This document shows positions 26,270 through 35,207 of a DNA stretch of 39,281 bases, piece after piece (position 1 is the stretch's first letter; each line of letters begins with the position of its first letter). The stretch spans positions 1-39,281 of the forward strand of contig QEVL01000022.1 in the NCBI GenBank assembly GCA_003577305.1, given 5' to 3'. The notes beneath the pieces are model-generated. The model saw nothing but the letters and a program-made list of their open reading frames with translations. It was not told where the DNA came from and did not search any database. The DNA is from Burkholderiales bacterium. Lineage in GTDB: Bacteria > Pseudomonadota > Gammaproteobacteria > Burkholderiales > Burkholderiaceae_E. The position numbers were made by a program, and so were the translations under genes.

Positions 26270-26671
26270 GACTTCGCGCACGGCGAGGTGCTGATGATCG
26301 GCGCGATGGTCGCAACCTGGCTGGTGCCCAGGCTGCTGGCCGCCGGTGTGCCGGCGCCGCTGGCACTGGCGATCGTGGTGCTGACGGCGATTCCGGCGTG
26401 CATGGTGCTGTCGGTGGCGATCGATCGCGTCGCATACCGACCGCTGCGCAACGCGCCGCGACTGGCTCCGCTGATCACCGCGATCGGCATGTCGATCGTG
26501 CTGCAGACGGTGGCGATGATGGCAGGCCTGCTGCTGGTGCACCACACCCGGCTCGGGCGTGCGATGCGCGCCACCGCCGGGAGTCCGCGCATCGCCAGCC
26601 TGATGGGGGTGGACGCGAACCGCGTGATCGCTGCCACCTTCGCGGTCGGCGCCGCGCTGGCGGCGCTGCCG
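26270..26671 (+). pseudogene. livH: livH remnant (branched-chain amino acid permease), truncated and internally deleted
   Basis: The first conserved residues, DFAHGEVLMIGAMVA, correspond to about residue 35 of LivH, so the N-terminus is missing and the terminator sequence precedes it. The frame continues through VAYRPLRNAPRLAPLITAIG. It then jumps, near 26520-26530, to a region that normally lies some 50 residues later (LGRAMRATAGSPRIASLMG). It ends at about 26665 after GAALAAL, where LivH normally continues for another 100 residues but LivM sequence begins here. Cannot encode a working permease. Confidence 0.82.
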
Positions 26672-27108
26672 TTCGTGCTCGACATGGGCGGCAACCGCTG
26701 GGTGCGGCTCGCCGACTTCGCGCTGCTCTACGTGATGCCCGCACTCGGGCTGAAATCGTGGTCGGCCACGCCGGGCTGCTCGACCTCGGCTACGTCGCGT
26801 TCCACGCGGTGGGCGCGTACACGTACGCGCTGCTCTCCTCGCCGCACCTGATGGAGAACTTCGAGTGGATCGCCGCGGCCTTTCCGGACGGGGTGCACAA
26901 CTCGATCCGGCTGGTGGTGCCGCTGGGCGCGGCGCTCGCGGCGTTCTTCTGCGTGCTGCTCGGCGCACCGGTGCTGCGGCTGCGCGGCGACTACCTCGCG
27001 ATCGTCACGCTGGGCTTCGGCGAGATCATCCGCCTCTTCCTGAACAACCTGAACGCGCCGCTGAACATCACCAACGGACCTCAGCGAATCACCAACATCG
27101 ACCCGGTG
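26666..27108 (+). pseudogene. livM: livM remnant with one-base frameshift and missing C-terminal half
   Basis: Starting with PFVLDMGGNRWVRLADFALLY the sequence is LivM-like. At 26753-26756 the frame breaks: the first frame runs into GLKSWSATPG. Adding one base there would restore GLNIVVGHAGLLDLGYVAF, the family sequence. In the other frame LivM continues through LRLRGDYLAIVTLGFGEIIRLFLNNL to NGPQRITNIDPV. It then joins LivG sequence without the second half of LivM. It is broken by both a deletion and a frameshift. Confidence 0.82.
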
Positions 27109-27600
27109 CGCACCGCGCTCGAGAACGTGATGGTGGGCCGGCACGCACGCACCGGCGCCGGCGCCTTCGGCGCGGTGTTTCGCACCGCCGGGCAGCGTCG
27201 CGAGGAGCCGCAGATCCGCCAACGCGCGCTCGGGCTGCTCGAATACGCGGGCATCGCGCGTTACGCCGACTTCCAGGCACGCACGCTGTCGTACGGCGAC
27301 CAGCGCCGGCTCGAGATCGCCCGCGCGCTGGCCACCGATCCGAAGCTGCTCGCGCTCGACGAACCGTCGATGGGCCTGTCGCCGATCATGGTCGAACGGG
27401 TGTTCGAGGTGGTGCGCGACGTCGCCGCTCAGGGCACGACGATCCTGCTGGTGGAGCAGAACGCGCGACTCGCGCTGGAGTCGGCCTCGCGCGCGTACGT
27501 GATCGACTCGGGCCTGGTCACCATGTCGGGCGACGCGTGCGCGATGCCCGACGATCCGCGCGTGCGCGCGGCCTGTCCCGGCGAGGAAGCGGCGGCCTGA
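27109..27600 (+). pseudogene. Fused livG and livF remnants (ABC ATPases) lacking Walker A
   Basis: The frame carries on from LivM into the middle of LivG: TALENVMVGRHARTG, the signature-like LSYGDQRRLEIARALA and the Walker B LLALDEP. At that shared LDEP (27352-27366) it switches to the end of LivF: SMGLSPIMVERVFEVVRDV and TILLVEQNARLALE, ending near a LivF-like terminus. Neither Walker A motif remains, so no ATPase can be made. The switch at sequence common to both genes suggests deletion by recombination. Confidence 0.82.
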
Positions 27601-27620
27601 AGCGTGGCGGCGGCCCGGTG

Positions 27621-28667
27621 CTATCCGGCCAGCGCGAGGTCGGCCGCCGAGGTGAACGAGTCGGCGAAGAACTCGGCCTGCGGCAGCCCGCAGCCTGCGG
27701 TGAAGTCGCGCCGCGCGGCCTCGACCATCGCCGGCGCGCCGCAGGCGTACACCTGGTGGCCCGACAGGTCGGGCAGGTCGGCCATCACCGCCCGATGCAC
27801 GAAGCCGGTGCGCCCGTGCCAGTCGTCTTCGGGCAGCGCGTCGGACACCACGGGAACGTAGCGGAAGCCCGCGATCTCGTGCGCCCACTGCCCGGCGAGC
27901 GCGTTCATGTACAGGTCGCGCGGACGCCGCCCGCCCCAGTAGAGGGTCATGGGCCGCGCGATGCCGGCGTGGCGTGCGTGCTCGACCATTGCCTTGACCG
28001 GCGCGAAGCCGGTGCCGCTGGCCACGAACACGATCGGACGATCGCTGTCCTCGCGCAGGAAGAAGGTGCCCATCGGCCCCTCGAAGCGCAGGATGTCGCG
28101 CACCGCGATCGCGGGCTGCGACGCGCCGAACAACGCGTCGGTGAAGCGCCCGCCCGGCATGTGCCGCACGTGCAGCTCGAGCCGTGCGTCGGCCAGGTGC
28201 GGCGCGCTGGCCATCGAATAACTGCGCCGCGAGCCGTCCTTGAGCAGCAACTCGATGTACTGGCCGGCGAGGTATTGCAGCCGCTCGTTGGCCGGCAACT
28301 GCAGCACGAGCACGGCGACGTCGGGAGCGGGACGCTCGATCGAGGCGATCCGGCACGGCATCCTGCGGATCGGGATGTCGCCGGCGGCCTCCACCACACG
28401 GCACTCGACCGCCAGATCGGAGAGCGCGTGCGAGCAGCACAGCAGCGCGTAGCCGCGCGCCGCCTCGTCGGCGGCGAGCGCCTTCGGGGAGTGCTGCCCC
28501 TGCTCGATGCGGCCCTCGAGTACGCGGGCCTTGCACGATCCGCACGCACCATCGCGACAACCGTAGGGCAGCACCACGCCCTGACGCAACGCCGCCTCGA
28601 GGATGAACTCGTCGTCGCCGACCTCGAACCGGCTTCCGCTGGGGCTGACGGTGACCTTGAAGCTCAT
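27621..28667 (-). CDS. Ferredoxin-FAD/NAD(P) reductase (CDP-6-deoxy-glucoseen reductase-like)
   Basis: A protein of 348 residues. An N-terminal plant-type [2Fe-2S] ferredoxin domain has Cys37, Cys42, Cys45 and Cys77 or 78 (YGCRDGACGSCKARV). A flavodoxin reductase-type module follows with the FAD motif RSYSMAS, an NAD(P) motif GTGFAPVKAM and YACGAPAMVE. Proteins of this layout act as reductases for oxygenases or for CDP-sugar deoxygenation. In betaproteobacteria most are annotated as glucoseen reductases without proof. It is divergent from the SDR gene, 69 bases apart, and no oxygenase partner is nearby. Confidence 0.85.
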   Translation of the reverse strand: MSFKVTVSPSGSRFEVGDDEFILEAALRQGVVLPYGCRDGACGSCKARVLEGRIEQGQHSPKALAADEAARGYALLCCSHALSDLAVECRVVEAAGDIPIRRMPCRIASIERPAPDVAVLVLQLPANERLQYLAGQYIELLLKDGSRRSYSMASAPHLADARLELHVRHMPGGRFTDALFGASQPAIAVRDILRFEGPMGTFFLREDSDRPIVFVASGTGFAPVKAMVEHARHAGIARPMTLYWGGRRPRDLYMNALAGQWAHEIAGFRYVPVVSDALPEDDWHGRTGFVHRAVMADLPDLSGHQVYACGAPAMVEAARRDFTAGCGLPQAEFFADSFTSAADLALAG

Positions 28668-28736
28668 GAGTGGAAGGAGGGTGCTCGCGCGAAGCCGCTA
28701 TTATGGCCCGCCGAATCGAGCGCGCCCCCGACGTCG

Positions 28737-29696
28737 ATGAAACCCTGTCCCGCTTCGCGCGCAGCGCCGCGCGCCCTGCCCCGGCGCTTGCGGCGTCCGC
28801 GCCTGCTGGTGCTCGGCTGCGGCGACGTCGGCCTGCGCCTGCTGCGCCAGCTGGCGCCGCGGCTGGGCCCCGCACTCGGCGCAATCGCGGTCACCCGCAG
28901 ACCCGAACAGCAGGCGGCCGCACGCACGCTCGGCGCGCGCGCGATCGCCGCCGACCTCGACGACCGGCGCTCGCTGCGCCGGCTGGCCGCGTTCACCGGG
29001 TGGATGATCGATCTCGCCCCGCCGCCGGCCAGCGGCCGCGACGACCCGCGCAGCGCCCGGCTGATCGCCGCCAGCACGCCCGCGCTGCGCCGGCGCAGCG
29101 GCATGCCTGCCCGCTGGGCCTACGTCAGCACCACGGGCGTCTACGGAGACTGCGGCGGCGCGCTGTTCGACGAGACGCGCCCGGTCGCGCCGGCCAGCGC
29201 GCGCGCGATCCGCCGTGTCGCCGCGGAGAAGCGGATGCGCGCACTCGGCGCGAGCGGGCTCGTGCGCGTGGCGATCCTGCGCGCGCCGGGCATCTATGCG
29301 CAGGATCGCCTGCCCACCGAGCGGCTGCGCCGCGGCACGCCGGCGCTCGCCGAGGCCGACGACGTGTACACCAACCACGTGCACGCCGACGACCTGGCCC
29401 GGGCCGCCTGGCTCGCGCTGTTTCGCGGGCGCCCGGGGCGCGTCTATCACGCGGTCGACGACACCGACCTGAAGATGGGCGCGTATTTCGACAAGGTTGC
29501 CGACGCGCTCGGCCTGGCGCGGCCGCCGCGCCTGCCGCGCGAGCAAATCGCCCGGCAGGTGAGCCCGGCGATGATGTCGTTCATGAGCGAATCGCGGCGG
29601 CTCGCCAACCGGCGCCTGAAACGCGAACTGCGCTGCCGGCTGCGCTGGCCGACGGTGGACGCGACGCTGGCTGCGCCGGAAGCGACGCTGCTATAA
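28737..29696 (+). CDS. NAD-dependent epimerase/SDR-like protein (YeeZ-like)
   Basis: A protein of 319 residues from ATG 28737. A dinucleotide-binding start LLVLGCGDVGLRLLRQL is followed by TRRPEQQAAARTLG. Also present are WAYVSTTGVYGDCGG and an RVAAEKRMRALGA segment in the place of the SDR Tyr-x3-Lys. ILRAPGIYAQDRLP and NHVHADDLARAAW complete the pattern. This resembles extended SDR proteins of the YeeZ type, whose reaction is unknown. The N-terminus is unusually Arg/Pro-rich, so a later start is possible. Its stop codon overlaps the -10 box of the tRNA promoter. Confidence 0.8.
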   Translation: MKPCPASRAAPRALPRRLRRPRLLVLGCGDVGLRLLRQLAPRLGPALGAIAVTRRPEQQAAARTLGARAIAADLDDRRSLRRLAAFTGWMIDLAPPPASGRDDPRSARLIAASTPALRRRSGMPARWAYVSTTGVYGDCGGALFDETRPVAPASARAIRRVAAEKRMRALGASGLVRVAILRAPGIYAQDRLPTERLRRGTPALAEADDVYTNHVHADDLARAAWLALFRGRPGRVYHAVDDTDLKMGAYFDKVADALGLARPPRLPREQIARQVSPAMMSFMSESRRLANRRLKRELRCRLRWPTVDATLAAPEATLL

Positions 29697-29697
29697 T
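29692..29697 (+). promoter_or_regulatory. -10 box of the tRNA-Thr promoter
   Basis: A perfect TATAAT at 29692-29697 overlaps the SDR stop codon (29694-29696). Transcription would start about 40 bases before the tRNA. The -35 is not recognisable. Confidence 0.5.
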
Positions 29698-29742
29698 TAC
29701 AGGCTTGCCGTGCCGCTCATGAAGCGAGTGACGCGCAGCAAC

Positions 29743-29818
29743 GCCGGTGTAGCTCAGTTGGTAGAGCAGCGCATTCGTAATGCGAAGGTCCCCAGTTCGA
29801 ATCCGGGCATCGGCACCA
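29743..29818 (+). tRNA. tRNA-Thr (anticodon CGT)
   Basis: A 76-base cloverleaf with encoded CCA. The acceptor stem GCCGGTG pairs with CATCGGC (one G-T wobble). The D arm contains AGCTCAGTTGGTAGAGC, the anticodon loop is TTCGTAA within GCGCATT and AATGCG, and the T arm has GTTCGAATC. It reads ACG codons. It stands alone between the SDR and methyltransferase genes. Confidence 0.96.
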
Positions 29819-29904
29819 CTTCCCCGGCGCGCAAAACCCCGGGCCGTCTGGCCCGCATCCTGCCGCCAACACACTCCCTGAAGCCCGGCTGATCACGCGC
29901 GGGT

Positions 29905-29933
29905 TTGCAATGCGTCGGCGCATGCCCTACCTT
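29905..29933 (+). promoter_or_regulatory. Possible promoter of the methyltransferase-ABC operon
   Basis: TTGCAA (29905-29910) and TACCTT (29928-29933) are separated by 17 bases. Each matches the consensus at four of six positions. Confidence 0.3.
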
Positions 29934-29970
29934 TTCGGGTACGGCGCAGCACGACAGCCGCCGATGCGCA

Positions 29971-29996
29971 GGCGCCGGATGCATCGATCCGGCGCC
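29971..29996 (+). other. Perfect 10-base hairpin in the operon leader
   Basis: GGCGCCGGAT and ATCCGGCGCC surround a six-base loop. It lies about 60 bases before the methyltransferase start and downstream of the possible promoter. It could be an attenuator, a protein-binding site or the terminator of the tRNA transcript; the bases after it (ACTTCCTT) are only weakly U-rich. Confidence 0.45.
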
Positions 29997-30058
29997 ACTT
30001 CCTTGCCGGCCGCGTCATTGCGACGCGCGCCCCCACCCACGACCAATGAAGGAGCCGC

Positions 30059-30829
30059 ATGCAGCCGCAGCGCTATCAGATCCGTTTTCCCGTCGACGAC
30101 CTCACCCGTGCAAGACAGGACGAGGCTTATTTCACGATCGTGAAGGATGGTGTGCAACGCCGGATCGGGTTTCACGACTATGCCGAGATCTACCGGCACC
30201 CCGGCCTTTACGAACAACTCTACTACCAGCGCCTGAAATGCAGTTCGCCCGCCAGGCTCAGCCAACTGCTGCACCAGGTGGTGCGCAACGCCGGCGAGCA
30301 CCCGGCCCGTCTGCGCGTACTCGACGTGGGCGCCGGCAACGGCATGGTGGGCGAAATCCTGGCCGAACAGGGCACAGCACGCCTGGTCGGCGTCGACCTG
30401 ATCGACGAAGCCAGGCGCGCCACCGAACGCGACCGTCCGGGCATCTACGACCGTTACTACGTCGCCGACCTGAGCAGGCTGTCGCGCGAACTGCTGGCGG
30501 AATTGCGCGGCTGGAACTTCAACGCGATGACCTCCGTGGCGGCGCTCGGGTTCGGCGACATCCCGGTCGCGGCGTTCGTTCCGGCCTTCAACCTCGTCGC
30601 CAACGACGGCTGGATCGCCTTCAACATCCGCGAGTCGTTCCTCGATGCGACCGACACCAGCGGTTTTGCGCAACTGGTCAGGCGCCTGCTGCACGGCGAG
30701 TACTTCAAGCTGCATCACTTCGAGCGCTACTGCCATCGCCTGTCGATCGAGGGCAACAGGCTCTACTACAACGCGGTGATCGGCCGCAAGCGCCGCGACA
30801 TCGACGATGCCTGTCTCGCCGAGCCGTGA
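30059..30829 (+). CDS. Class I SAM-dependent methyltransferase
   Basis: A protein of 256 residues from ATG 30059, preceded by AAGGAG. The SAM-binding motif I is LRVLDVGAGNGMVGEIL at about residues 85-101, followed by the acidic end of strand 2, LVGVDLID. The N-terminal 80 residues (FTIVKDGVQRRIGFHDYAEIYRHPGLYEQLYY) look family-specific but are not tied to a known substrate. The last 23 bases overlap the ABC ATPase gene in another frame, so the genes are almost certainly co-translated. A link to the substrate moved by that transporter is inference. Confidence 0.85.
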   Translation: MQPQRYQIRFPVDDLTRARQDEAYFTIVKDGVQRRIGFHDYAEIYRHPGLYEQLYYQRLKCSSPARLSQLLHQVVRNAGEHPARLRVLDVGAGNGMVGEILAEQGTARLVGVDLIDEARRATERDRPGIYDRYYVADLSRLSRELLAELRGWNFNAMTSVAALGFGDIPVAAFVPAFNLVANDGWIAFNIRESFLDATDTSGFAQLVRRLLHGEYFKLHHFERYCHRLSIEGNRLYYNAVIGRKRRDIDDACLAEP

Positions 30830-31574
30830 TGCCGCATTCTCGTTGAGCGGTGTCACCCACGTCTTCGGCACGGTCCGCGCGATCGACGACCTCACGCTCG
30901 ACTTCGAACGCGGGCGCACCACCATCCTGATCGGCAGCAGCGGCTCTGGGAAATCCACTGCGCTGCGGCTGCTGATCGGGCTCGAATGGCCGCAGCGCGG
31001 CGAAGTGCGCTGCGATGGCGAGCCGCTGCGCCGCGAACGGATCCTGGAGCTCAGGCGCCGGGTGGGCTACGTGATCCAGGAGGGGGGCCTCTTTCCGCAC
31101 CTGAGCGTACTCGGCAATCTCGGCCTGCTGCCGCGGCATCTCGGCTGGAACCGGCTGCGCGTCGCCGAACGCGCCGGCGAACTCGTCGAGATGGTCCACC
31201 TGCACCCGGACCTGCTCGGGCGCTTTCCGGCCGAACTGTCCGGCGGCCAGCGCCAGCGCGTCGCGCTGATGCGCGCATTGATGCTCGATCCGCCCGCGCT
31301 GCTGCTCGACGAGCCGCTCGGTGCGCTCGATCCGCTGGTGCGCCACGAACTGCAGGAGGAACTGCGCGAGATCTTCCGCCGCCTCGGCAAGACCGTCGTC
31401 ATGGTGACCCACGATCTCGCCGAAGCCGCGTTCTTCGGCAGCCGGCTGGTGCTGATGCGAAGCGGGCGCATCGTGCAGGACGGCAGCCTCGAGGACTTCC
31501 GGCGCGCGCCGGCCGACGGTTTCGTGCGCGAGTTCCTGGCCGCTCACCGCAACCTGCCGGGCGCCGCTTCGTGA
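30807..31574 (+). CDS. ABC transporter ATPase of the betaine/osmolyte (OpuCA/ProV) type
   Basis: A protein of 255 residues with intact motifs. Walker A is GSSGSGKST (residues 43-51). The Q-loop lies in VGYVIQEGGLFPHLS, the signature is LSGGQRQRVAL, and Walker B is ALLLDEPLGALD, with the switch His in VMVTHDLAEAA. No C-terminal CBS domains follow, unlike many OpuA-type ATPases. It overlaps the methyltransferase at its start, and its stop overlaps the GTG of the next gene, giving a coupled three-gene operon. The partner's fold indicates a choline, betaine or ergothioneine-like substrate. Confidence 0.9.
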   Translation: MPVSPSRDAAFSLSGVTHVFGTVRAIDDLTLDFERGRTTILIGSSGSGKSTALRLLIGLEWPQRGEVRCDGEPLRRERILELRRRVGYVIQEGGLFPHLSVLGNLGLLPRHLGWNRLRVAERAGELVEMVHLHPDLLGRFPAELSGGQRQRVALMRALMLDPPALLLDEPLGALDPLVRHELQEELREIFRRLGKTVVMVTHDLAEAAFFGSRLVLMRSGRIVQDGSLEDFRRAPADGFVREFLAAHRNLPGAAS

Positions 31575-33064
31575 AGCGCTGGCTGGCGTGCCTGCTGTGC
31601 CTGTCGCTGGCGAGTCTCGCGCCTGCTTCGCGCGCGGCCGGGGCGACGATGGTGATCGGCTCGAAGGACTTCACCGAATCGGTGGTGCTCGCCGAAATCG
31701 CCCGGCTCGCCGCACGCGAGCGCGGCGTCGAGGCACGGCACCGGCGCAGCCTCGGCGGCACGCGCATCCTGTGGCGCGCGCTCGTGCAGGCGCAGATCGA
31801 CGCCTACCCCGAATACACCGGCACGATCACCCAGGAGCTGCTGCGCGAGCTGCCGGCGAATGCCGGCTTCGACGCATTGCGCACGCGCCTGGCGCAATCC
31901 GGCATCGGGATCACCGATCCGCTGGGGTTCAACAACACCTATGCGATCGGCATGCGCGAGAGCGACGCCGGGAGGCTGCACATCCGCAGCATCTCGGATC
32001 TCGTGCGCCACCCGAACCTGAAGCTCGCGTTCTCCAACGAATTCATGAGCCGCGCGGACGGCTGGCCCGGGTTGCGCGCGGCCTATCGGCTGCCGATGGC
32101 CGCGCGCGGAATGGACCACTCGCTGGCCTACCGGGCGCTCGCGTCGGGCGCGGTCGACGCGATCGACCTCTACGGCACCGACGCCGAAATCGCCTACTAC
32201 CGTCTGCGGGTGCTCGACGACGATCGCGGCTATTTTCCGCGCTACGACGCGGTGTTCCTGTACCGGCTCGACCTCGAACGGCGCGCGCCGCAATTCGTGG
32301 CTGCGCTGCGCGGCCTTGCCGGCAGCGTCGACGCCAGGCAGATGCGAGCACTGAACAGTGCAGTCAAGCTCGACGGCGAACCGGAGAGCGCGGTCGCCGC
32401 CGCGTTCCTCGGGCTCGATGCGCCCGGCGTCGCACGCGGCGACCTGCGCTCGCGGATGGTGCGCCACACCCTGCAGCACCTCAGGCTGGCCGGGATTTCG
32501 CTGCTGCTGGCCATCGTCGTCGCAGTGCCGCTGGGTGTGCTCGCGACACGCCGGCGCCACCTCGGCCAGTTCGTCCTGGGCCTCACCGGGGTCCTGCAGA
32601 CCGTGCCGTCGCTGGCGCTGTTCGTGTTCATGATTCCGCTGTTCGGCATCGGCGCCGAACCCGCGATCGCCGCGCTGTTCCTCTACAGCCTGCTGCCGAT
32701 CGTGCGCAACACCCACGCCGGCCTGACCGGCATCGACCCTGCGCTGCTGGAGTCGGCGGCAGCGCTCGGCCTGCCGCCGCGCATGCGGCTGTGGCGCGTC
32801 GAGCTTCCTCTCGCGCTGCGCTCGATCCTGGCCGGGGTCAAGATCGCCGCGGTCATCAACGTCGGCACCGCCACTCTGGGCGCGCTGATCGGCGCCGGCG
32901 GTTACGGCGAACCCATCCTCACCGGAATCCGCCTCGACGATCTCGGGCTGATCATGCAGGGCGCGGTGCCGGCGGCCCTGCTGGCGCTCGCGATCCAGGG
33001 CGCATTCGAGCTGCTCGAGAACGCGCTCACGCCACGCGGGTTGCGGATTCGCGCGAAGTCATGA
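31571..33064 (+). CDS. Fused substrate-binding protein and permease of a betaine-type ABC transporter
   Basis: A protein of 497 residues beginning with GTG at 31571, four bases inside the ATPase stop. A signal sequence is followed by an OsmX/OpuCC-type binding domain: [41 protein letters not shown] and [10 protein letters not shown]. From about residue 305 a permease domain of five or so helices takes over ([38 protein letters not shown]). The EAA-like loop is [22 protein letters not shown]. The binding domain precedes the permease, the reverse of the permease-first fusions. It ends six bases inside the convergent ispH. Confidence 0.88.
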   Translation: MKRWLACLLCLSLASLAPASRAAGATMVIGSKDFTESVVLAEIARLAARERGVEARHRRSLGGTRILWRALVQAQIDAYPEYTGTITQELLRELPANAGFDALRTRLAQSGIGITDPLGFNNTYAIGMRESDAGRLHIRSISDLVRHPNLKLAFSNEFMSRADGWPGLRAAYRLPMAARGMDHSLAYRALASGAVDAIDLYGTDAEIAYYRLRVLDDDRGYFPRYDAVFLYRLDLERRAPQFVAALRGLAGSVDARQMRALNSAVKLDGEPESAVAAAFLGLDAPGVARGDLRSRMVRHTLQHLRLAGISLLLAIVVAVPLGVLATRRRHLGQFVLGLTGVLQTVPSLALFVFMIPLFGIGAEPAIAALFLYSLLPIVRNTHAGLTGIDPALLESAAALGLPPRMRLWRVELPLALRSILAGVKIAAVINVGTATLGALIGAGGYGEPILTGIRLDDLGLIMQGAVPAALLALAIQGAFELLENALTPRGLRIRAKS

Positions 33065-34003
33065 ATTCGCAGCCGGTGCGGGCCGCCCCAGCCCCTTGGG
33101 CAGCGGGAAAGTCATGTTCTCGCGCACGCCGTGCAGCGGCTGCACGCTCTTCACGCCGAGCGTCTTCAGGCGTGCGAGCAGTTCCTCGACCAGCCGCTCG
33201 GGCGCCGAGGCGCCGGCAGTGACGCCGATGCGCTGCTTGCCCGCCAGCCAGGCCGGATCGAGCTCGGCCGCCGAGCCGATCATCCGCGCCTCGCAACCCA
33301 TCTTCTCGGCCACCTCGCGCAGCCGGTTGCTGTTCGAACTGGTGGGCGAGCCGATCACCAGCACCAGGTCGCATCGCGGCGCCATCGCCTTGACCGCGTC
33401 CTGCCGGTTCTGCGTGGCGTAGCAGATGTCCTGCTTCTTCGGCTCGGCGATCGCCGGGAAGCGCGCCTTCAGCGCCGCGACGATCTCGCGGCAGTCGTCG
33501 ATCGACAGCGTGGTCTGCGTGACGTAGCCGAGGCGCTGCGGATCGCGCACCTGCAGCCGCGCCACGTCGTCGACCGTCTGCACCAGGTAGATGCCGTCGT
33601 CGGCCTGCCCCATCGTGCCCTGCACCTCGGGATGGCCCGCGTGGCCGATCATGATCAGCTCGCGGCCGTCGTGGCGCATCTTCGCGACTTCGATGTGCAC
33701 CTTGGTGACCAGCGGGCAGGTGGCGTCGAACACGCGCAGGCCACGCCGCTCGGCCTCGGCGCGCACCGCGCGCGAGACGCCGTGCGCCGAGAAGATCACG
33801 ACCGCGCCGTCGGGCACCTGGTCGAGCTCGTCGACGAAGATCGCGCCCTTGTCGCGCAGTTCACGCACCACGTGTTCGTTGTGCACGATCTCGTGGCGCA
33901 CGTAGATCGGGCGGCCGAACGCCTCGAGCGCGCGCTCGACGATCTCGATCGCGCGATCGACGCCGGCGCAAAAGCCGCGGGGCTGGGCAAGAAGCGCGTC
34001 CAT
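33059..34003 (-). CDS. ispH: IspH, 4-hydroxy-3-methylbut-2-enyl diphosphate reductase
   Basis: A protein of 314 residues. It makes IPP and DMAPP in the last step of the MEP isoprenoid pathway. The [4Fe-4S] ligands are Cys12 (PRGFCAGV), Cys96 ([11 protein letters not shown]) and Cys194 ([10 protein letters not shown]). The substrate-binding HxxE regions [10 protein letters not shown] and [11 protein letters not shown] and the SxN motif [11 protein letters not shown] are present. It follows fkpB by seven bases, the usual fkpB-ispH pair. Its end overlaps the convergent transporter gene by six bases. Confidence 0.95.
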   Translation of the reverse strand: MDALLAQPRGFCAGVDRAIEIVERALEAFGRPIYVRHEIVHNEHVVRELRDKGAIFVDELDQVPDGAVVIFSAHGVSRAVRAEAERRGLRVFDATCPLVTKVHIEVAKMRHDGRELIMIGHAGHPEVQGTMGQADDGIYLVQTVDDVARLQVRDPQRLGYVTQTTLSIDDCREIVAALKARFPAIAEPKKQDICYATQNRQDAVKAMAPRCDLVLVIGSPTSSNSNRLREVAEKMGCEARMIGSAAELDPAWLAGKQRIGVTAGASAPERLVEELLARLKTLGVKSVQPLHGVRENMTFPLPKGLGRPAPAANS

Positions 34004-34010
34004 GCGTGGC

Positions 34011-34505
34011 TCAGAGAATGCCGAGGATCTCGACCTCGAAGCGGATCCGCTGCCCGGCCAGCGGATGGTTGAAGTCGAACAGTGCGCGCCGCTCGTCGAG
34101 CTCCATCAGCACGCCCGCGTATCGCCCGCCGTCGGGCGCCGGAAACTGCACCGCGTCGCCGGGGCGGTAGTCGGTGTGGCCGTCGGTGTTCGCATCGAAG
34201 GCCGCGCGCGTGAGCGCCTGCAGCAGCGCCCGATTGCGCTCGCCGAAGGCCTGCGCGGGCGCCAGCTCGAAGCTCGCGCGCGCTCCTTCGGGCAGCCCGA
34301 GCAGGCATCGTTCGAGCGGCTCGGCCAGCTGGCCGACCCCGAGCTGAAGGGTGGCCGGCCGACCGCCGAAAGTGCTAATGACGTCCTCGCCGGATTCGAC
34401 CAGACTGAGCCGGTAGTGCAGCGTCAGATGGGAGTCGGCCGACACCGTGCCCGGTGTGCTCGTCGAAGAAGCGCTCGCCGAAGAAGTGCTCGTCATGGCC
34501 GCCAT
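34011..34505 (-). CDS. fkpB: FKBP-type peptidyl-prolyl isomerase (FkpB/SlpA-like)
   Basis: About 164 residues from ATG 34505 (ATG 34496 is equally possible). An FKBP domain with an inserted flap is visible: [15 protein letters not shown] and the pocket segment [47 protein letters not shown] follows, and the end is [11 protein letters not shown]. The N-terminal Ser/Thr/Ala tail of about 20 residues looks disordered. It is followed at once by ispH. It is divergent from radC with only 27 bases between starts. Confidence 0.88.
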   Translation of the reverse strand: MAAMTSTSSASASSTSTPGTVSADSHLTLHYRLSLVESGEDVISTFGGRPATLQLGVGQLAEPLERCLLGLPEGARASFELAPAQAFGERNRALLQALTRAAFDANTDGHTDYRPGDAVQFPAPDGGRYAGVLMELDERRALFDFNHPLAGQRIRFEVEILGIL

Positions 34506-34532
34506 TCTAGTACGCCCACCAGGGAGCCCGAC

Positions 34533-35207
34533 TTGAGAATCCGCGATTGGCCGATCGAACAGCGTCCCCGCGAACGCCTGCTGGCCGGTGGCGCGGCAGC
34601 CTTGTCGGATGCCGAGCTTCTTGCAGTGCTGCTGCGCACCGGCACCGCCGGCAAGCACGCGGTCGAACTGGCTCGCGAACTGCTCGCCGAGTGCGGCGGC
34701 CTGCACGCGCTGGTGTGCGCCGACGCCCGCGGGGGCGCGCGCAGTCCGGGCCTGGGCCCGGCACGGCGCGCGCTACTGCAGGCCGCGGTCGAACTGGCGC
34801 GGCGCAGCCTGCGCGAGGAATTGCGCAGCCGCGACGCGCTCGCCTCGCCGGCCGCGGTGCGCGAGTTCCTCGCGCTGTGGCTGCGCGATCGCGGCCACGA
34901 GATCTTCGCCGGGTTGTTCCTCGATGCGCAGAACCGGCTGATCGCCGCCGAGGAACTGTTTCGCGGCACGCTGACCCAGACCGCCGTCTATCCGCGCGAG
35001 GTGGCGCGGCGCGCACTCGAACTGAACAGCGCCGCGCTGATCCTCGCGCACAACCACCCGTCGGGCGTCGCCGAGCCGAGCGCAGCCGACCGCCTGCTCA
35101 CGCAGGCACTGAAGGCCACGCTCTCGCAGCTCGACGTGCCGGTGCTCGATCACCTGATCGTGGCCGGCAACCGCTGCTTCTCGTTCGCCGAGGCCGGCCT
35201 GCTCTGA
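34533..35207 (+). CDS. radC: RadC family JAMM protein
   Basis: A protein of 224 residues beginning with TTG at 34533, preceded by AGGGAG; the frame is open far upstream but that sequence lies inside fkpB. An N-terminal RuvA-like part ([36 protein letters not shown]) leads to the JAMM metal site. It has [24 protein letters not shown] (residues 171-178) and PSAAD (Asp186). The DNA-repair role given to RadC is doubtful, and its substrate is unknown. ispH-fkpB-radC-rpmBG is the usual Burkholderiales order. Confidence 0.92.
   Translation: MRIRDWPIEQRPRERLLAGGAAALSDAELLAVLLRTGTAGKHAVELARELLAECGGLHALVCADARGGARSPGLGPARRALLQAAVELARRSLREELRSRDALASPAAVREFLALWLRDRGHEIFAGLFLDAQNRLIAAEELFRGTLTQTAVYPREVARRALELNSAALILAHNHPSGVAEPSAADRLLTQALKATLSQLDVPVLDHLIVAGNRCFSFAEAGLL

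Noticed and set aside
26144..26851. Intact membrane protein of 235 residues starting at 26144
   Set aside because: The first 40 codons come from the terminator region, and the last 35 are out of frame with livM. It is the livH/livM remnant, not a gene.
29581..29984. Open frames on the minus strand across the tRNA (for example one beginning MCWRQDAGQ)
   Set aside because: They are translations of the antisense of tRNA-Thr, a common false annotation, with no ribosome site or family.
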